From Phoronis australis (taxonomy: Eukaryota > Phoronida > Phoronidae): a stretch of 62,000 bases of DNA. Position 1 is the first letter of the stretch, and each line of letters starts with the position of its first letter. The position numbers and the translations under genes were made by a program. Under the pieces are notes generated by a model that saw nothing but the letters and a program-made list of their open reading frames with translations, was not told where the DNA came from and made no database searches. The DNA lies in the NCBI GenBank assembly GCA_002633005.1, contig NMRA01000525.1:80857-142856 (forward strand). Reading direction: 5' to 3'. Below, piece by piece: positions 1 to 13,000 of the stretch.

Positions 1-248
1 CAAATGCTTGCAGACAAAATGTTGCCCCCCCCCCCCTTGTCGTGTCATATTAATGGCAGATACGCAATTACTGAAAATCCGAATAATAACCCGTATTCAT
101 TTGATCGCAACTCTTGGTGTGCGAATCGTGAAGCCGGGCAAAAGACCGCGGGACCGCTTACAAAAGGCAATGTAATCTGCACTGAGGTTCAGCCTCGATC
201 ACTGCAATCACGTGGCGACCAGCGCTATCTAACGGTGTAAAGAAAAAC
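1..248. other. AGMO upstream flank and leader
   Basis: Holds the AGMO 5' leader and probably part of the promoter. A run of ten C's (27-36) is the only visible peculiarity. No other gene is seen. Confidence 0.4.
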
Positions 249-392
249 ATGGCTGCAGCTGGTGGATTCAATACGACTGCTCCGCGCTCGCTTACACCAA
301 CGTGGCTTGGCCTTCGGGCTATGTTTTACTTAGTTGGACCGCAAGAATCCACATTTGAGCATGCTAGAGACGTTCCTGACTACGTCACTCAA
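249..392 (+). CDS. AGMO: AGMO exon 1 (start codon)
   Basis: Residues 1-48, beginning MAAAGG and ending DVPDYVTQ before the donor gtacgt, phase 0. The segment [15 protein letters not shown] matches the pre-membrane N-terminus of vertebrate AGMO. No in-frame upstream ATG extends it; a stop-rich leader lies before 249. Confidence 0.93.
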
Positions 393-1031
393 GTACGTAC
401 AACGTAGCGCGGAAAACTTGACTGACTTAACCTTTGCACTCTTGTCCCTTGCTTGGCCTTGTGCTTGGCTATCCCGGCACATTACATGGCACATAGACAT
501 AGTGACAGGCGATGTAGGCAATTACATCGCCCTGTAATGCTGCATTCAGCCAGCCGAGGAGCTACGTGTTGCCTACACAGGCGATGTAATTGTCTTATAA
601 GTCTCACTGTACCACCAACATCAAGCACTCGTCACCGTCTTCACGTCATGGTGACATAGTAGGAAAGTGAATGTCAGTTATCCTGTAATGTTCTGATATA
701 ACGTACCCGAATTTTGAGAACCAGTATCTCCACTGAATAACGGGCATCAAACTGGTTCTCAAAATACGGTTACATTACGTTAGACTATTCATCACTTAAT
801 CCACCCCCACCTTTTGTTTTTAGTCTGCTTTCTGATCTGCTTATTTATTTATCTTTAATTCAATTTGTTTATCCAGTTTGTAAATACTATTTTGTTTAAT
901 GTATCTTATTGTATCTTAATTTAATCTGTTTATCTAACTTAATTTAATTAATTTAATTTCTTGCTGCAGAGGACCATGCTAGATATTAGCATGTTTTACA
1001 TTTATTGTATTTCTATCCTCTTTAAATAAAG

Positions 1032-1070
<39 letters not shown>

Positions 1071-4000
1071 GATGTTGTTGGCATCTGTTCTACCAAGTGC
1101 CTCGTCATTTTCATTCATTCAACCTTCCCAACCCATTTGTGTTGAAAAGAGGTGGGTTTGTGAACTGCTGTGCGTGTGCCAAAGGCAGAAATGGGTCAGG
1201 GGGCATGCCTCCGGAGAATTTTGGAGAAAATGAAGCAATGGTGCCATCTACTTACATTCAACACCACAATTCATCAAAAAATAACACATTTTGGACAGGA
1301 AAAATATAACTAAACGGAGAGGGAACAAGTAACAAATGTTTATTTTTTATAAATAGGTAAATAAAACAACACTATATGACAATTGACATTTAAGATGTGT
1401 TTGATTTTACTTTATTTCTGTTTCTGTTGACAAAGGACGTTATTATATCCGAAAATTTCAGTTTTTAGTGATCCATTCTTGTTGTTTTATTTACCTATTT
1501 ATACTCTACATTTCGTGAAACAATAGTATCCTTGGGAGGATCTGGATCGCCTTATTTAGTTTCAGATTTATTTTCTACATTATTTATTTTTTAATCATTT
1601 TACAGTAACAATTTGCTGTTAAATGCATTATGTTGTCGATTTTGCTTTCTTTAAAAATTCCTCACTGTGCTTCCACTACATGAAAGGGTCATCCTACTTG
1701 AATATGTTGACCTTCATAGCTTGCAAATTACTTGTACATGTAAAGTACTCCTAACACCACGGAAACTTCTATAGTTCACTGTACTGAAGAAACAGAAAAG
1801 ACAAAGGGAAGAATCTTCTACTGAAGTTTTCATTCATGGTTTCTGGCATTTTTTCGATTTGACAATATTGTAACAGATCCTTCCTAAAAATTCAGTTGAA
1901 GGAATATCTGGAGAAAGTATCTCATTGACCGCCAAAGGCTCAGAAATTCCTTGAAACTGCATTGTCCTGTGACGTCTCATGTCTCCATAGAAAGTTCTTC
2001 TTTTAATCATATAAGCAAAAGAATTAGTTATCCCAAAAATCAATCTGGGCTCTGTTTGATCATGGACTGCCAACTCCGTATACATGTACATGACCTTTCA
2101 ATGGACAAAATCTGTGCTCTTACGCACAACATTACATCGTTATTCACTAGCGGCACCTGGCCAAATTATCGAGTATTATTTCCGGCAAGTACGTTATCTG
2201 CTAATCATGATCGGCAGTTGTGTGCTCAGGTGGTAGTAGCATTACTAAAAGTACTTACGATACCAGCAGTTCTACTATTGAACAACATTTCAATGCCGAA
2301 ATTTTTTATTGTTGTACTGGATTGTAAAATAAATGTGAGAATATCCCCTCACAATAAACTAACTGGAAACTGAAACAGATAGTTTAGGAGAGTGACGCCA
2401 CCTCTTGGATAGTACGGAAGAAAATATCAGCCGAGGGTTGAAAAGTGACTTAGAGATTTAGCAGGTCATAAATTTTAAAAATAGTCAAGTCTCACTGAAG
2501 CAAAAATGCAGAATCTCTGAGAATATAAACGTAAAGTTCTGCTAGTTCCTGAGATAATTTCTATTGATGTATCTCTAAACTGAAACACTCTCTTGTACTT
2601 GGCTAAATCTCAGAAAATTCAAAGTGGAAGCGTAAGACCAAATTTTTGTCTCAAGTCTTAAAACACTCGAAGAATCAATCTGGTGCCTGTGTCTTGAAAA
2701 GTGACTTACAAGACACAGACCGTTGGCATAGAACAGTTTTCATTGGTTGATTGCAATCATTTGTTATCACAGGCCATTCCCTTTTTCCAAGCAATGGTAG
2801 TGTTGGAGATTGTAATCCTGTGGTTAAAAGGGCAGAAAGTTACGCGGATCAACGACGGTATTTCCTCAGTTTCAGCTGGAGTTATTTCACAACTGACTCA
2901 GTGAGTATCCATGAAATGATACTAACCTTGTGCTATCACCGAGTTAAAGATACTTTTTCTTAACGCTCACCGATTTAGAACACAGTATAAGTTTCATCAG
3001 TCTAAAGATATCACTATAATATACAAACCTTCCGTAACTTTCAGCCCTTTTTATGTTTGCGTGATTTTACTAGTATTTTTTTATTTCATTTTAAAAAGTG
3101 ATTGGGGGTTTCCATAGAAACCTTACAGAAAGTGACAGTCCCCATATTGCACGAGTTAGCTGTCACTCACTACGACAACCATTTAAGATGATGTCACAAC
3201 AACCATTTAAGATGATGTCACAACAACCATTTAAGATGATGTCACAACAACCATTTAAGATGATGTCACAACACCAAAAATCAACATTAAACTAAAGAAT
3301 TCATAGTGAATTCAGAAGTTTGAAAGTATTTGGAATTGTGTAGAATCAGCATTGTTTGGGCATAAGTTTCGATGAAGTTTTTAACTAAAATGGAGCAGGA
3401 AGATTATCTCCATCATGTTTGTGTTTACTAAATAAATGCATTTCTACATTGGCTAATTTGTAACATTGAATCGTAATTGTTAAAGGTAATTTTGATTTCA
3501 TAAAAAGAATGAAATTAACAACTTTCTGACTGTCTGTAACTGTTACATAATTTCTAAGTTCTGAACTATGTTTGACTTTCAGCCTTTTCTTTCGAGGAAT
3601 CCACGCCGTTGCTTATATTGAGTGCTACAACAGATTCAATATATATACGCTGCCATGGAACTCTGTCTACACTTGGATCTTCATGTTTCTCGGTGTTGAT
3701 CTATGCTACTATTTCTTCCACAGATTAGGCCATGGTAAGATTTAAAGATCACAGTCGTGCCCATTTTTAGCTACTGTACAATTCAACAGCATTCAGACAA
3801 AATGACCTGGGCATGGATTCTAATCTTGGTTCTCGAAACGAACTCAAAATTATTTTTGGCAATTTCTCTAACTTTTGTGCAAACTCAAGATAAGTGGCTA
3901 TTGGACTGTGCTTGAATGCATTATAGTTTACACGTAGGAGTTTCTAGTCCAAGTTTGCACATGATGACCCTTGTATTCATGCTACAAACTCGAGCAAAAA

Positions 4001-7000
4001 CTTGAAATTTGGAGTTCAAACTCTAAATTTTAGCCTTAATGTTGGGTTTATCAGCTGCAAACTAGGACTAAAAAGCTATCCACGTACTAAGTCATTATGT
4101 ACTCGAGCATAGAATAATAGACACTTATCTTGAGTTGGCACTAAAGTAGAGTAGAAAATGCCAAACATAATTTTGAGTTCCATTTCGAGTATACTAAAAA
4201 GATAAGAACCCTGGCCCATATTCTTTCAATATGACAGAGAATGACGTGGATTGAATGGGAAAGTTAGTGAGGTGGCTAAGCTAGTCTACAATTACAATAT
4301 TGCCACGTAGTTATTACTTGTCACATTTCTGCTGTTCACAGAATTTGCCACCATGACGGGGAAATGGTATTTTGTCTGATTACCTTTGTCTTGTTCTGTA
4401 GTTGATTGCTTTTGTCTTGTTCTATACAGAACAAAGCTGTTACTGACTAACCTTGCTTAACCAGTTAGCACCATGGATCCCTATTCTTTGGTGTTACATT
4501 GCCATTCACTCACTGCACACAGGGACAGCGGTGTGCAGTTATTTCCCTGTACAACGATCTGCTTATAAGAAGCGTAAAACAGGAACCAATCCATTCATTG
4601 ATAGAGGCCTGGAAAACCAGGCTGAAATGCCTGACTCTACTCAACTATAACCAATCTCTCAGTAAATGATTCTCTATGCCCTTGTGAAATGAAAAGTTGA
4701 AATTGAATGCCATTTCTTTTTAGTATGCCCTTTGTATGTGGACCTTCGATGAAAATTTCGTATTCCAATTGCTGTTAAATTTACCGAGACTTTTTTTGGT
4801 CACTTGGTGTGTTCACAAAATATTAATGTCGTAACCAATGTAGCCCACTGCCCGTGTTGGTTTCTTTGTTTGTGTCATGTGTTTATTTTTTAAGAAGAGG
4901 CCGGTGACTAATTACACCATAGATTATAGACAACGGATTCGCAACTCCGACAATCTCTTGCGTAGTATCCTAGAAGAAGCGCAACTGTCAAATTACCAAT
5001 TTCAGTTTCTGGTGATGAACACCCTACCACACAACAGCCGACCCAGATTAGCAGATGATGTACTTGCCGGAAGTAATACTTGCTAATTTTGCCAGGTGTC
5101 GCTAGTGAATAATTATGTCAGGGTTTCTGCGTAAGATCGCAGATTTTGTCCATTGATTACAGAGTTGGCGGTCCATGTACGATTATATAGTCTATGATTA
5201 CAGTGAGTAAATCACTATCTACGTCTCTATGTACATTATCATTTCCATAAGCTTGAACTATAGACGTCAAAGCACAAAAAATTGCACAACCCGTGAATCC
5301 AATATGAATGTGGTGTAGAACATTTCAAACCTGTTCAAAGTTCACTGCCCATAAGGTCAGCTTCGAGTTTGATTTAATAATGAAATTAACATGTTTTTTT
5401 CTAGAAATTAATTTCATGTGGGCAGCTCATCAGACACATCACAGTTCGGAAGAGTATAACCTGACTACAGCGTTACGCCAGTCTATCTTTCAACCATTCA
5501 GCTCATTTGTGAGTAAAATACATAATAAACATATTACTTCAAGAATAGCTGCTGCATTATGGCATTCAACAGTTTCCAACCTGTCAATCTCGCCATTGTC
5601 TTGGGGGTGTCCATGATTGTTTCAGGACAAAGTAAAAAATTTATTCTGAATGCTTCTAAATTCTTCACAATCCAATTGTAGAGCAATTCTCGTCTTCCGC
5701 AATGATCGCTCTCCCGTGCTGTGAGGTACAAAAATAGTGGCACACCTTCAGATATGGCAGGCTTTTGCTCCTACGGAGATTCACATGTTACCATCTGTCA
5801 TCTGAATACTTTATATTTTATAGCTTGTTTTAGTCAGGCCGGCAAAGTATTACTGCTGTGCTGTGGGCTGCATTCAAGTAATTGGGATATTCTGGATAAA
5901 TATCCACGGATGTAGGTTGTCACATTTCACCCCTTCCCAACGTTTCTGAAGGACAAGAGAAGGCAAAGCCCATCATTCGCACAGCACCGCCATTATACAA
6001 TCAATATCATCTTACCTCACAGCCAACAAGAGCGTCGGCGTAAAATACGAGAATTAACACAACTTTTTCTTGTTTAATGATCAGCTGACAAGTAAAAGTT
6101 AGTTTCAGTCTTTTTTGAGCAGTAGGTACTACGTCTCATTTGACAAGCAGCAAGTGCCAATGCTTGGTACCTATTGGTTAACAATGGTCACAACACCTGG
6201 ATGTTGATCACAGGGGATCAGGTAACGGGATAGTTGTCAGGGATAGTTGTCAACGATAATTGCTGTCTTTTCGTAGCATTTTTTTAACATTTTTTACACC
6301 ATTACAAGTGCTGATATTCCCAACATATATTGTGTTACCATGGCAACATAATGGGACAACTTGACTAATGTGCGTACACAACCACACAATATAAGCGCTT
6401 ATAATATCTTACTGATATTAATACACAAAGAATGCAACGATAGTTGAATGGGGGTCTGTCATGAGCAGCCTGTGTATTGGCTTGTGTTATTTCACCCCTG
6501 CCAGTCAACCCAGTCTCTAAAGGCCCTTTCGTACTAACATCGACGCATTGTTTTGGGCAGTTGAAGTCAGTATGAACAGCTAGCTTGGGTCCTGGATCGA
6601 AGTTAACTGCGCCAGTTAACTTCACAGTAAACAGGTGGATTTAACAGCAGAGTGTTGATGCTGCAGTGCATTATGAACACTCAACTTCAGTCCCATCGAT
6701 GTTATCGCCAGGGGCCACTGTTATATTTTGCTCGAATATTCACCAATCTAATTAAAAATAAGTTTTATGTCAGTTAGCACAATCATGTAAATGTTCCAAT
6801 TGTCACATTAAGAAAATGTTAGCATGCATGCTACCTTGCAATAACTACGATGACAACAGCATCACCTACATTTTACTTCGATGGCTGTTACATGTAACTA
6901 CTGAAGCCAGTACGAATGGTTCAGTTAACTTCACAGTTTACGTCGACGCTCTTCTCAGTCGGTGTGAAAGGGCCTTAAAAGGGCTGACATTGAATCCAGT

Positions 7001-10000
7001 GGTTCCAGTTATTAAATCTTATTGAATCTAAGACAGCCAGGATTTGACATGGAATTATAATTTGTCTGATTTGTGACAATTATCAAAAAGGTGAGTTTTA
7101 TGTTGGTCAACAATCCTGTGTAGTAAAGGTTATGTTAAATCCTGGCTTTGTTGGTTGAAAAATGGCTGATTTAAAGTAAGAAAAATTAGAGTGAAGCGCT
7201 TTATTGAGGCAATCTCCTATGACCTATATTCTGAACTTGGTATAATCGTTGAAAACGAGAAGTGTTAACTTACCTTATAAAATAATCATTTAACACCACT
7301 GTGTGAAACAGGCTGTCCCAAGATAATACTCATATTTACAAAAATAGCATTCGATATAGCTTTAATCAGTCACACACTGCTTTAGCAGAGGTATACACTG
7401 TTGCAGCGAGGAATAATCGATGAATCAAATCCATAACTGACCAATCAATGAATTTGTGTAAGGAAAACCAGAGCATTTTCTGCGTTATTTTTAGTTTGCA
7501 AATGGTCAGTCAGTTTAACTGTCTCAATTTATTCATTTCCATCAAGTCAATGTTCAAAACAACACCGGTAGTTCTATAGTCACAATGATGTACATTGTCT
7601 ATTTGGCAATACGTAATTATAAGAACACGAAGTCTTGAATTATGTGTAAACAAGTAGTACCATATTCCTCCAGCCAGACGTAAATGACCCATTTTGAATA
7701 ACTAAAAACAGGGTTGTTACTTCAAGCATGGGCGTCTAAAAGCAAGATTTTTCATAGAGTGCCAGGCATTGATCGGTGCTGTTCATACTTTGCTGCAGTA
7801 AAGAGTTGAAGGAAGCTTGTTGTGATTTTCTTACTAGGTGTTCTACTTACCTCTGTCACTGTTGGTGTCTCCACCCATGTTCTTGGTCCACTCCCAATTC
7901 AACCTTCTTTACCAGTTCTGGATTCATACGCAGGTGAGTTCATTTTGACAAAGGTTGAAACTCAAAATTGCGACCAGAAACAAGTTACATGACTTGTTTA
8001 TTTATAAGCTTTCTGTGTGATGACTTGGCTCTGGCCATGTATGTTACGCTCACATGAAAGCAGATTTGTGTTACTGTTTGCTGGCGGTGGGATTTGGGAC
8101 GGTGTGACTGAGGACTAATTCACTGTAAGCACAATTTGTTGCTGAATAAAGCCAATTTAGATTCTTTTTTAACAAATTCAGCTGATGTGTACGTCTACCT
8201 AAATTCAGATACCCCGAAAAGCAAACGTAATGCATCGATGGAGTCAGACAAGGTTGTTCTGTGTCACGAGTCAACGGAGCTCGGACCCACGCATGGGAGT
8301 ATTTCATTATAGTCCTAGCCCACGCTTAGTATGACACTGAATGTACTGAATTTGGATAAAGTTAAGAGACAGCTGCGAAAATGATAAAATATCCTGGGTT
8401 CGTACATCGTGGTTTTTGACTTCATTATACTCATCTAATGGAATAACCTCTCTTTGAAAATCAACTCCTCATAATTAGAGATTAGTATCAATACAATTTT
8501 TACGTGCCCACATATTTATATGTGGACGCATTATGCCGTCCGGGCGGCGTCCGTCCGGCGTCCGTCCGGCGTCCGCTGCTCTATCTCCAAAACCGATTGA
8601 TGTAATGCTCATGAAATTTTGCATGTGTATTCCTTTCATGAATGGGACGACATGAGCGAACTTTCGGATGGATCCGACTACCGGTGTGCCCCCTAATTTA
8701 CGTTTACCTCTGTATCTTCAAAGGTCCTCAAGCTATTTTCATGAAATTTGGCATATACGTGTCTATTAGTGAGATGACGACATGCTCCCATTCTCAGATG
8801 GATCCGACATAGTTTGCACCACCTAGTGGCCATTTTTGTTGTTTTTGAGTCTGCTTTTTGACGTCCACCCCTTATCAACCAAACTGCTTTAAGCATTATT
8901 GTGAAAATTGGCATGTTTGTTCTTACTATGAAGAGGACAGTAGACCATGATTTTGCGATGACTTCGAATACTGTGGCGCCTCCTAGTGGCAGTTTTGTTT
9001 TTGGCGCCTATGGCTTTATCTCCTAAACGGTTATGCAGCATCTTTAATAAATTTAGTAAGTGCATTTATATGATGTTGACAATGGTTGACGACTACTTTC
9101 GGACAGATCTGGCCACTGGTGTGCCACCTTGTGGCAATTTTATTTTTTTACGTTTTCCTCTGTATCTTCAAAGGTCCTCAACGTATTTTCACAAAATTAG
9201 ATGTACAGGCTTCTGAACTATCTTTCCATTTTCAGATGGATTCGACCTAGTTTGCGCCACCTAGTGGCCATTTTTACTGTTTTCAAGTCTGTTTTTTGGC
9301 ATCCACCCCTTTATAAACCAAACCGCTTTCAGGATAATTGTGAAAATTGGCATGTATGTTTTTACTATGAAGTGGACGGCTGACGATGATTTTCCAATAA
9401 CTTTGACTAATGTGGCGCCTCCTAGTGGCCCTTTTTTTGCTCCCATAGTTGTATCTCCTAAACCGTTTGTAGGATCTTTACTAAATTTAAGAGGTGGGTT
9501 TATATGATGTTGACAACGAACAACGATAATTTTGGGATGGATCTGAGTACTGGTATGCACCATGGTGACAATTTAAGTTTTACGGTTACCTCTGTTTCTT
9601 CAAAGGTCCTCAACAGATTTTCATAAAATTTTGAATACGGGCATCTATTGTTGAGATGACGTTATCCTCCCGTTTTTGGATGGAATCAAGGTAATTTGTG
9701 CCACCTAGTGGCCATTTTTGCTGTTTTTGAGTCTTTTTTGGCGTCTACCTCTCTATCAACCAAATCATTCTAAGGATGGGTTTGAAAATTGGCATATATG
9801 TTCTCAGTGTGAAGAGGACGATTGATGATGATGACTTTGACTACACTGGCGCCTCATAGTGGTAGTTTTGTTTAAATTTGTTTTGCGCCCACAGCTGTAT
9901 CTCCTAAAACCACTGGAGGATCTTTATTGAATTTAATAAAAGTGTATTAATTAAATTTATTTAAGTGTATTAATATGAAGCGAACAACTGACAATGACGA

Positions 10001-13000
10001 CTTTCAGGCGGATCCAATGAACACTGTGCCCCCTAATGGCAATTTCATTTTATTCTGTTTTCCTTAATTTTTGTTTCTCTGAAGTTCCTTGGCAGATTTC
10101 TATGAAATTTGGTATAGCTTTCTATTAAAGAAGCAATGACATGTTCCCATTTTAGGACGGATTGTGTTTTTGTGCCATCTAGTAGTGCCCATTTTATGAC
10201 ACAAGTAAGCAAAACTAAAAGCACACCATTTGTGATGATTCGTGGACGCATTTCAACGCTCCGCGTTGCTCTTGTTATTCTAATGTGGAAATCATGATTG
10301 CAAGTCGTCCAGTTAAAGTCTCATTAACATTGAGGACGTGTTGTTATAATAATTATTATTATGAAACTGAAAACATGTTTTAACATGTTTGAAAAATCTT
10401 GCCAGTTTCGTTCAAAAAGAATATTAATTAGTTGCTAAAATTGTTTTTATGCGATTTTTCAAAGGCCGCTTATGTTGCTGTGAATGCTCACAATTTTTCA
10501 GAACATTGTCCAATGACAGCTGTGGTACAAAACATGAACTTGGGAAAACATTAATATGGTGCTTCATGTCTTTGGAGGGAAAAAATGAGATCATGATAGC
10601 ATCTCATTAAAGTCCAAATTGTTTCCTATATTGGTGAGATTTTATACGTAATTGCATTTTTTAGCTTGTTGGTAAATTGGGACCTCTCGAATACATCTTG
10701 AACACCCCAAGTCATCACAGAGTGCACCATGGTAGGAACAGATATTGTATCGACAAGAATTACGCTGGAACACTCATCATATGGGACAGGCTGTTTGGTG
10801 AGCAGACGTTATACGAGTATCAAGATATTTTCTACTAAGTGTGGTTCTGTGTGTAAACCGACAATGAAATGAATTCGAGAAGTCCCTTGATGACTTGTAA
10901 ATAAGAAAATCATTTACTAGGTTTTTTTGGAGGCTGACGTTTCGGCAACGCTTCAGTCATTGACGAAGGCCTGGCAGACCAGGCTGAAATGTCTGCCTCC
11001 AACAATACGTTAAATGGTATTGTAAGTAAGAAATGCATTTAATTTTAAAATAGCAGGGTTTGGAATTTTCCGCGGAAACGCGGATTTCTGCTTTTTTCAA
11101 ATGTGGGTTTCCGGTTTTTTTATAATATTTCCGCGTAAAAAAATCGGATTTGATATAAAATTTCCGCGGCAAATTCCTTTCTTACCGCGGCGTTGCAGAC
11201 GACGTTCACCTCGAAAAGCGGAAGTTGCTCTTTATGTTTCGGAGGAACGTAAATTGTCAACATTGCCGGGGCATCTGGGACAGCGTGGTGGGATTTTCAA
11301 TNCGGGGAAAGGTCACATTGACCATTTCAAGGCTGGTTATCGGGCATGATTTGGGCCGTAACAGTTTCAAAGTTTCCGCGTTTTTTGTCATTGGTCATTC
11401 CAAGCCCTGAAATAGAAAGTTGTACATATTGATCAATCGTGCCTAAACCATTTTTATTTTGATGGGCTTAAGTTGCCAACGGCAACCTGAGATCACATTT
11501 AGAGAGCTGTTGTTTACCAAATTGGATGCTGCGTGAAATCTTTGAGTTAAAAGTCAGTAAGCCCTGGTGACCATTTTGAAACTGACTGACAAATTTGGTT
11601 ACTTTTTTGATATTTACGAGTCAGATCTGTGCCTAAACTCGGAAGTGTCTGCTAATCGTGCAGTCGCTTTAGTCCACTGAACTGTAACTGCATCACCCAT
11701 TAATCACAGAATTAATCACTCATAGGAGGGCAAAAAAATATTAATCTGTTCTGTAGTGGCCATCAGGGGCGTCCATTTCACTAACTTATGGTTGATTAAA
11801 AGCTGTATGTTAAAAAGGGAGGTATGTTAGACCATAGTTTAAAGACAACAGACTCCGACATTTTCTTCTGTACTATCCAAGAGGCGGCGCCACTCTCCTC
11901 AATTATCTGGTTCATTTTCCGGTTGGTGTATTGTGACAGGAAATTCTCGCGTCTATTTTACTGTCCAGTACAACGAAAACAAAATAATAATTTCAGCATT
12001 GAAATGTTGTTCAAAATCTTAAAATAGTAGAACTGTTGATATGGTGAGTACTTTTAGCAATGTTACTTCCACCGGACCACACAACAGCCGACCTAGCTTA
12101 GCAGATGATGTACCCGCCGGAAATAATACCAGATGATTGGGCCAGGTGTCGCTAGTGAGTAATGACGTAACATTATGCGGAAGATCACAAATTTCGTCCA
12201 TTGAAAGTATACGGAGTTGGCAGTCCATGTATTATAGTTTATGGGTCCATGTACTATAGTATATGGGTCCATGTACTGTAGTCTATGGGTCCATGTACTA
12301 TAGTCTATGGGTCCATGTACTATAGTCTATGGGTCCATGTCCTATAGTCTATGGGTCAATGTACTATAGTCTATGGGTCCATGGACTATTGTCTATGGGT
12401 CCATGGACTATAGTCTATGGGTCCATGTACTATAGTCTTTGGGTCCATGGACTATAGTCTATGGGTCCATGGACTATAGTCTATGGGTCCATGGACTATA
12501 GTGTATGGGTCCGTGTACTATATTATGTTCATGACATTTACTCTTACGTTTATCCTTTTTAGGTACATTTGCAGAAGAGGATGACGAAGTGGTCTATGGC
12601 TTGGTTCATCCCCTTAACTCTTGGAACCCATTTTATGCACAGGTGAAGTAAAAGTTGGCCAATCAATGGGTGACTCAATTAACATTCACCAGGTGGCGCT
12701 AGTGAAGAAGGGATCTTTTTTGATATCTGAACTCATTGAAAACAGAAAAGTATTTACCAGCATCGGTGTAGTGATGGAATTTTTGTTTCAGGATCACAGC
12801 TTAGTGACATGCAAGATTAAGTCTCATTGCGTGAGACCACTATATCTAGGGGCAAGACAACTAGGCTGTGTGTTTTGCCTGACATGAGAGGGCTGGCAGT
12901 GATAATCAGAGTTGGTCAGTCTCTATGTAACACTGTTGGCACTTGATGGCGCTTTCTACTTTATGCAGAGACTGTGGAAAGTCTGGCAGGACTGCTGTTT

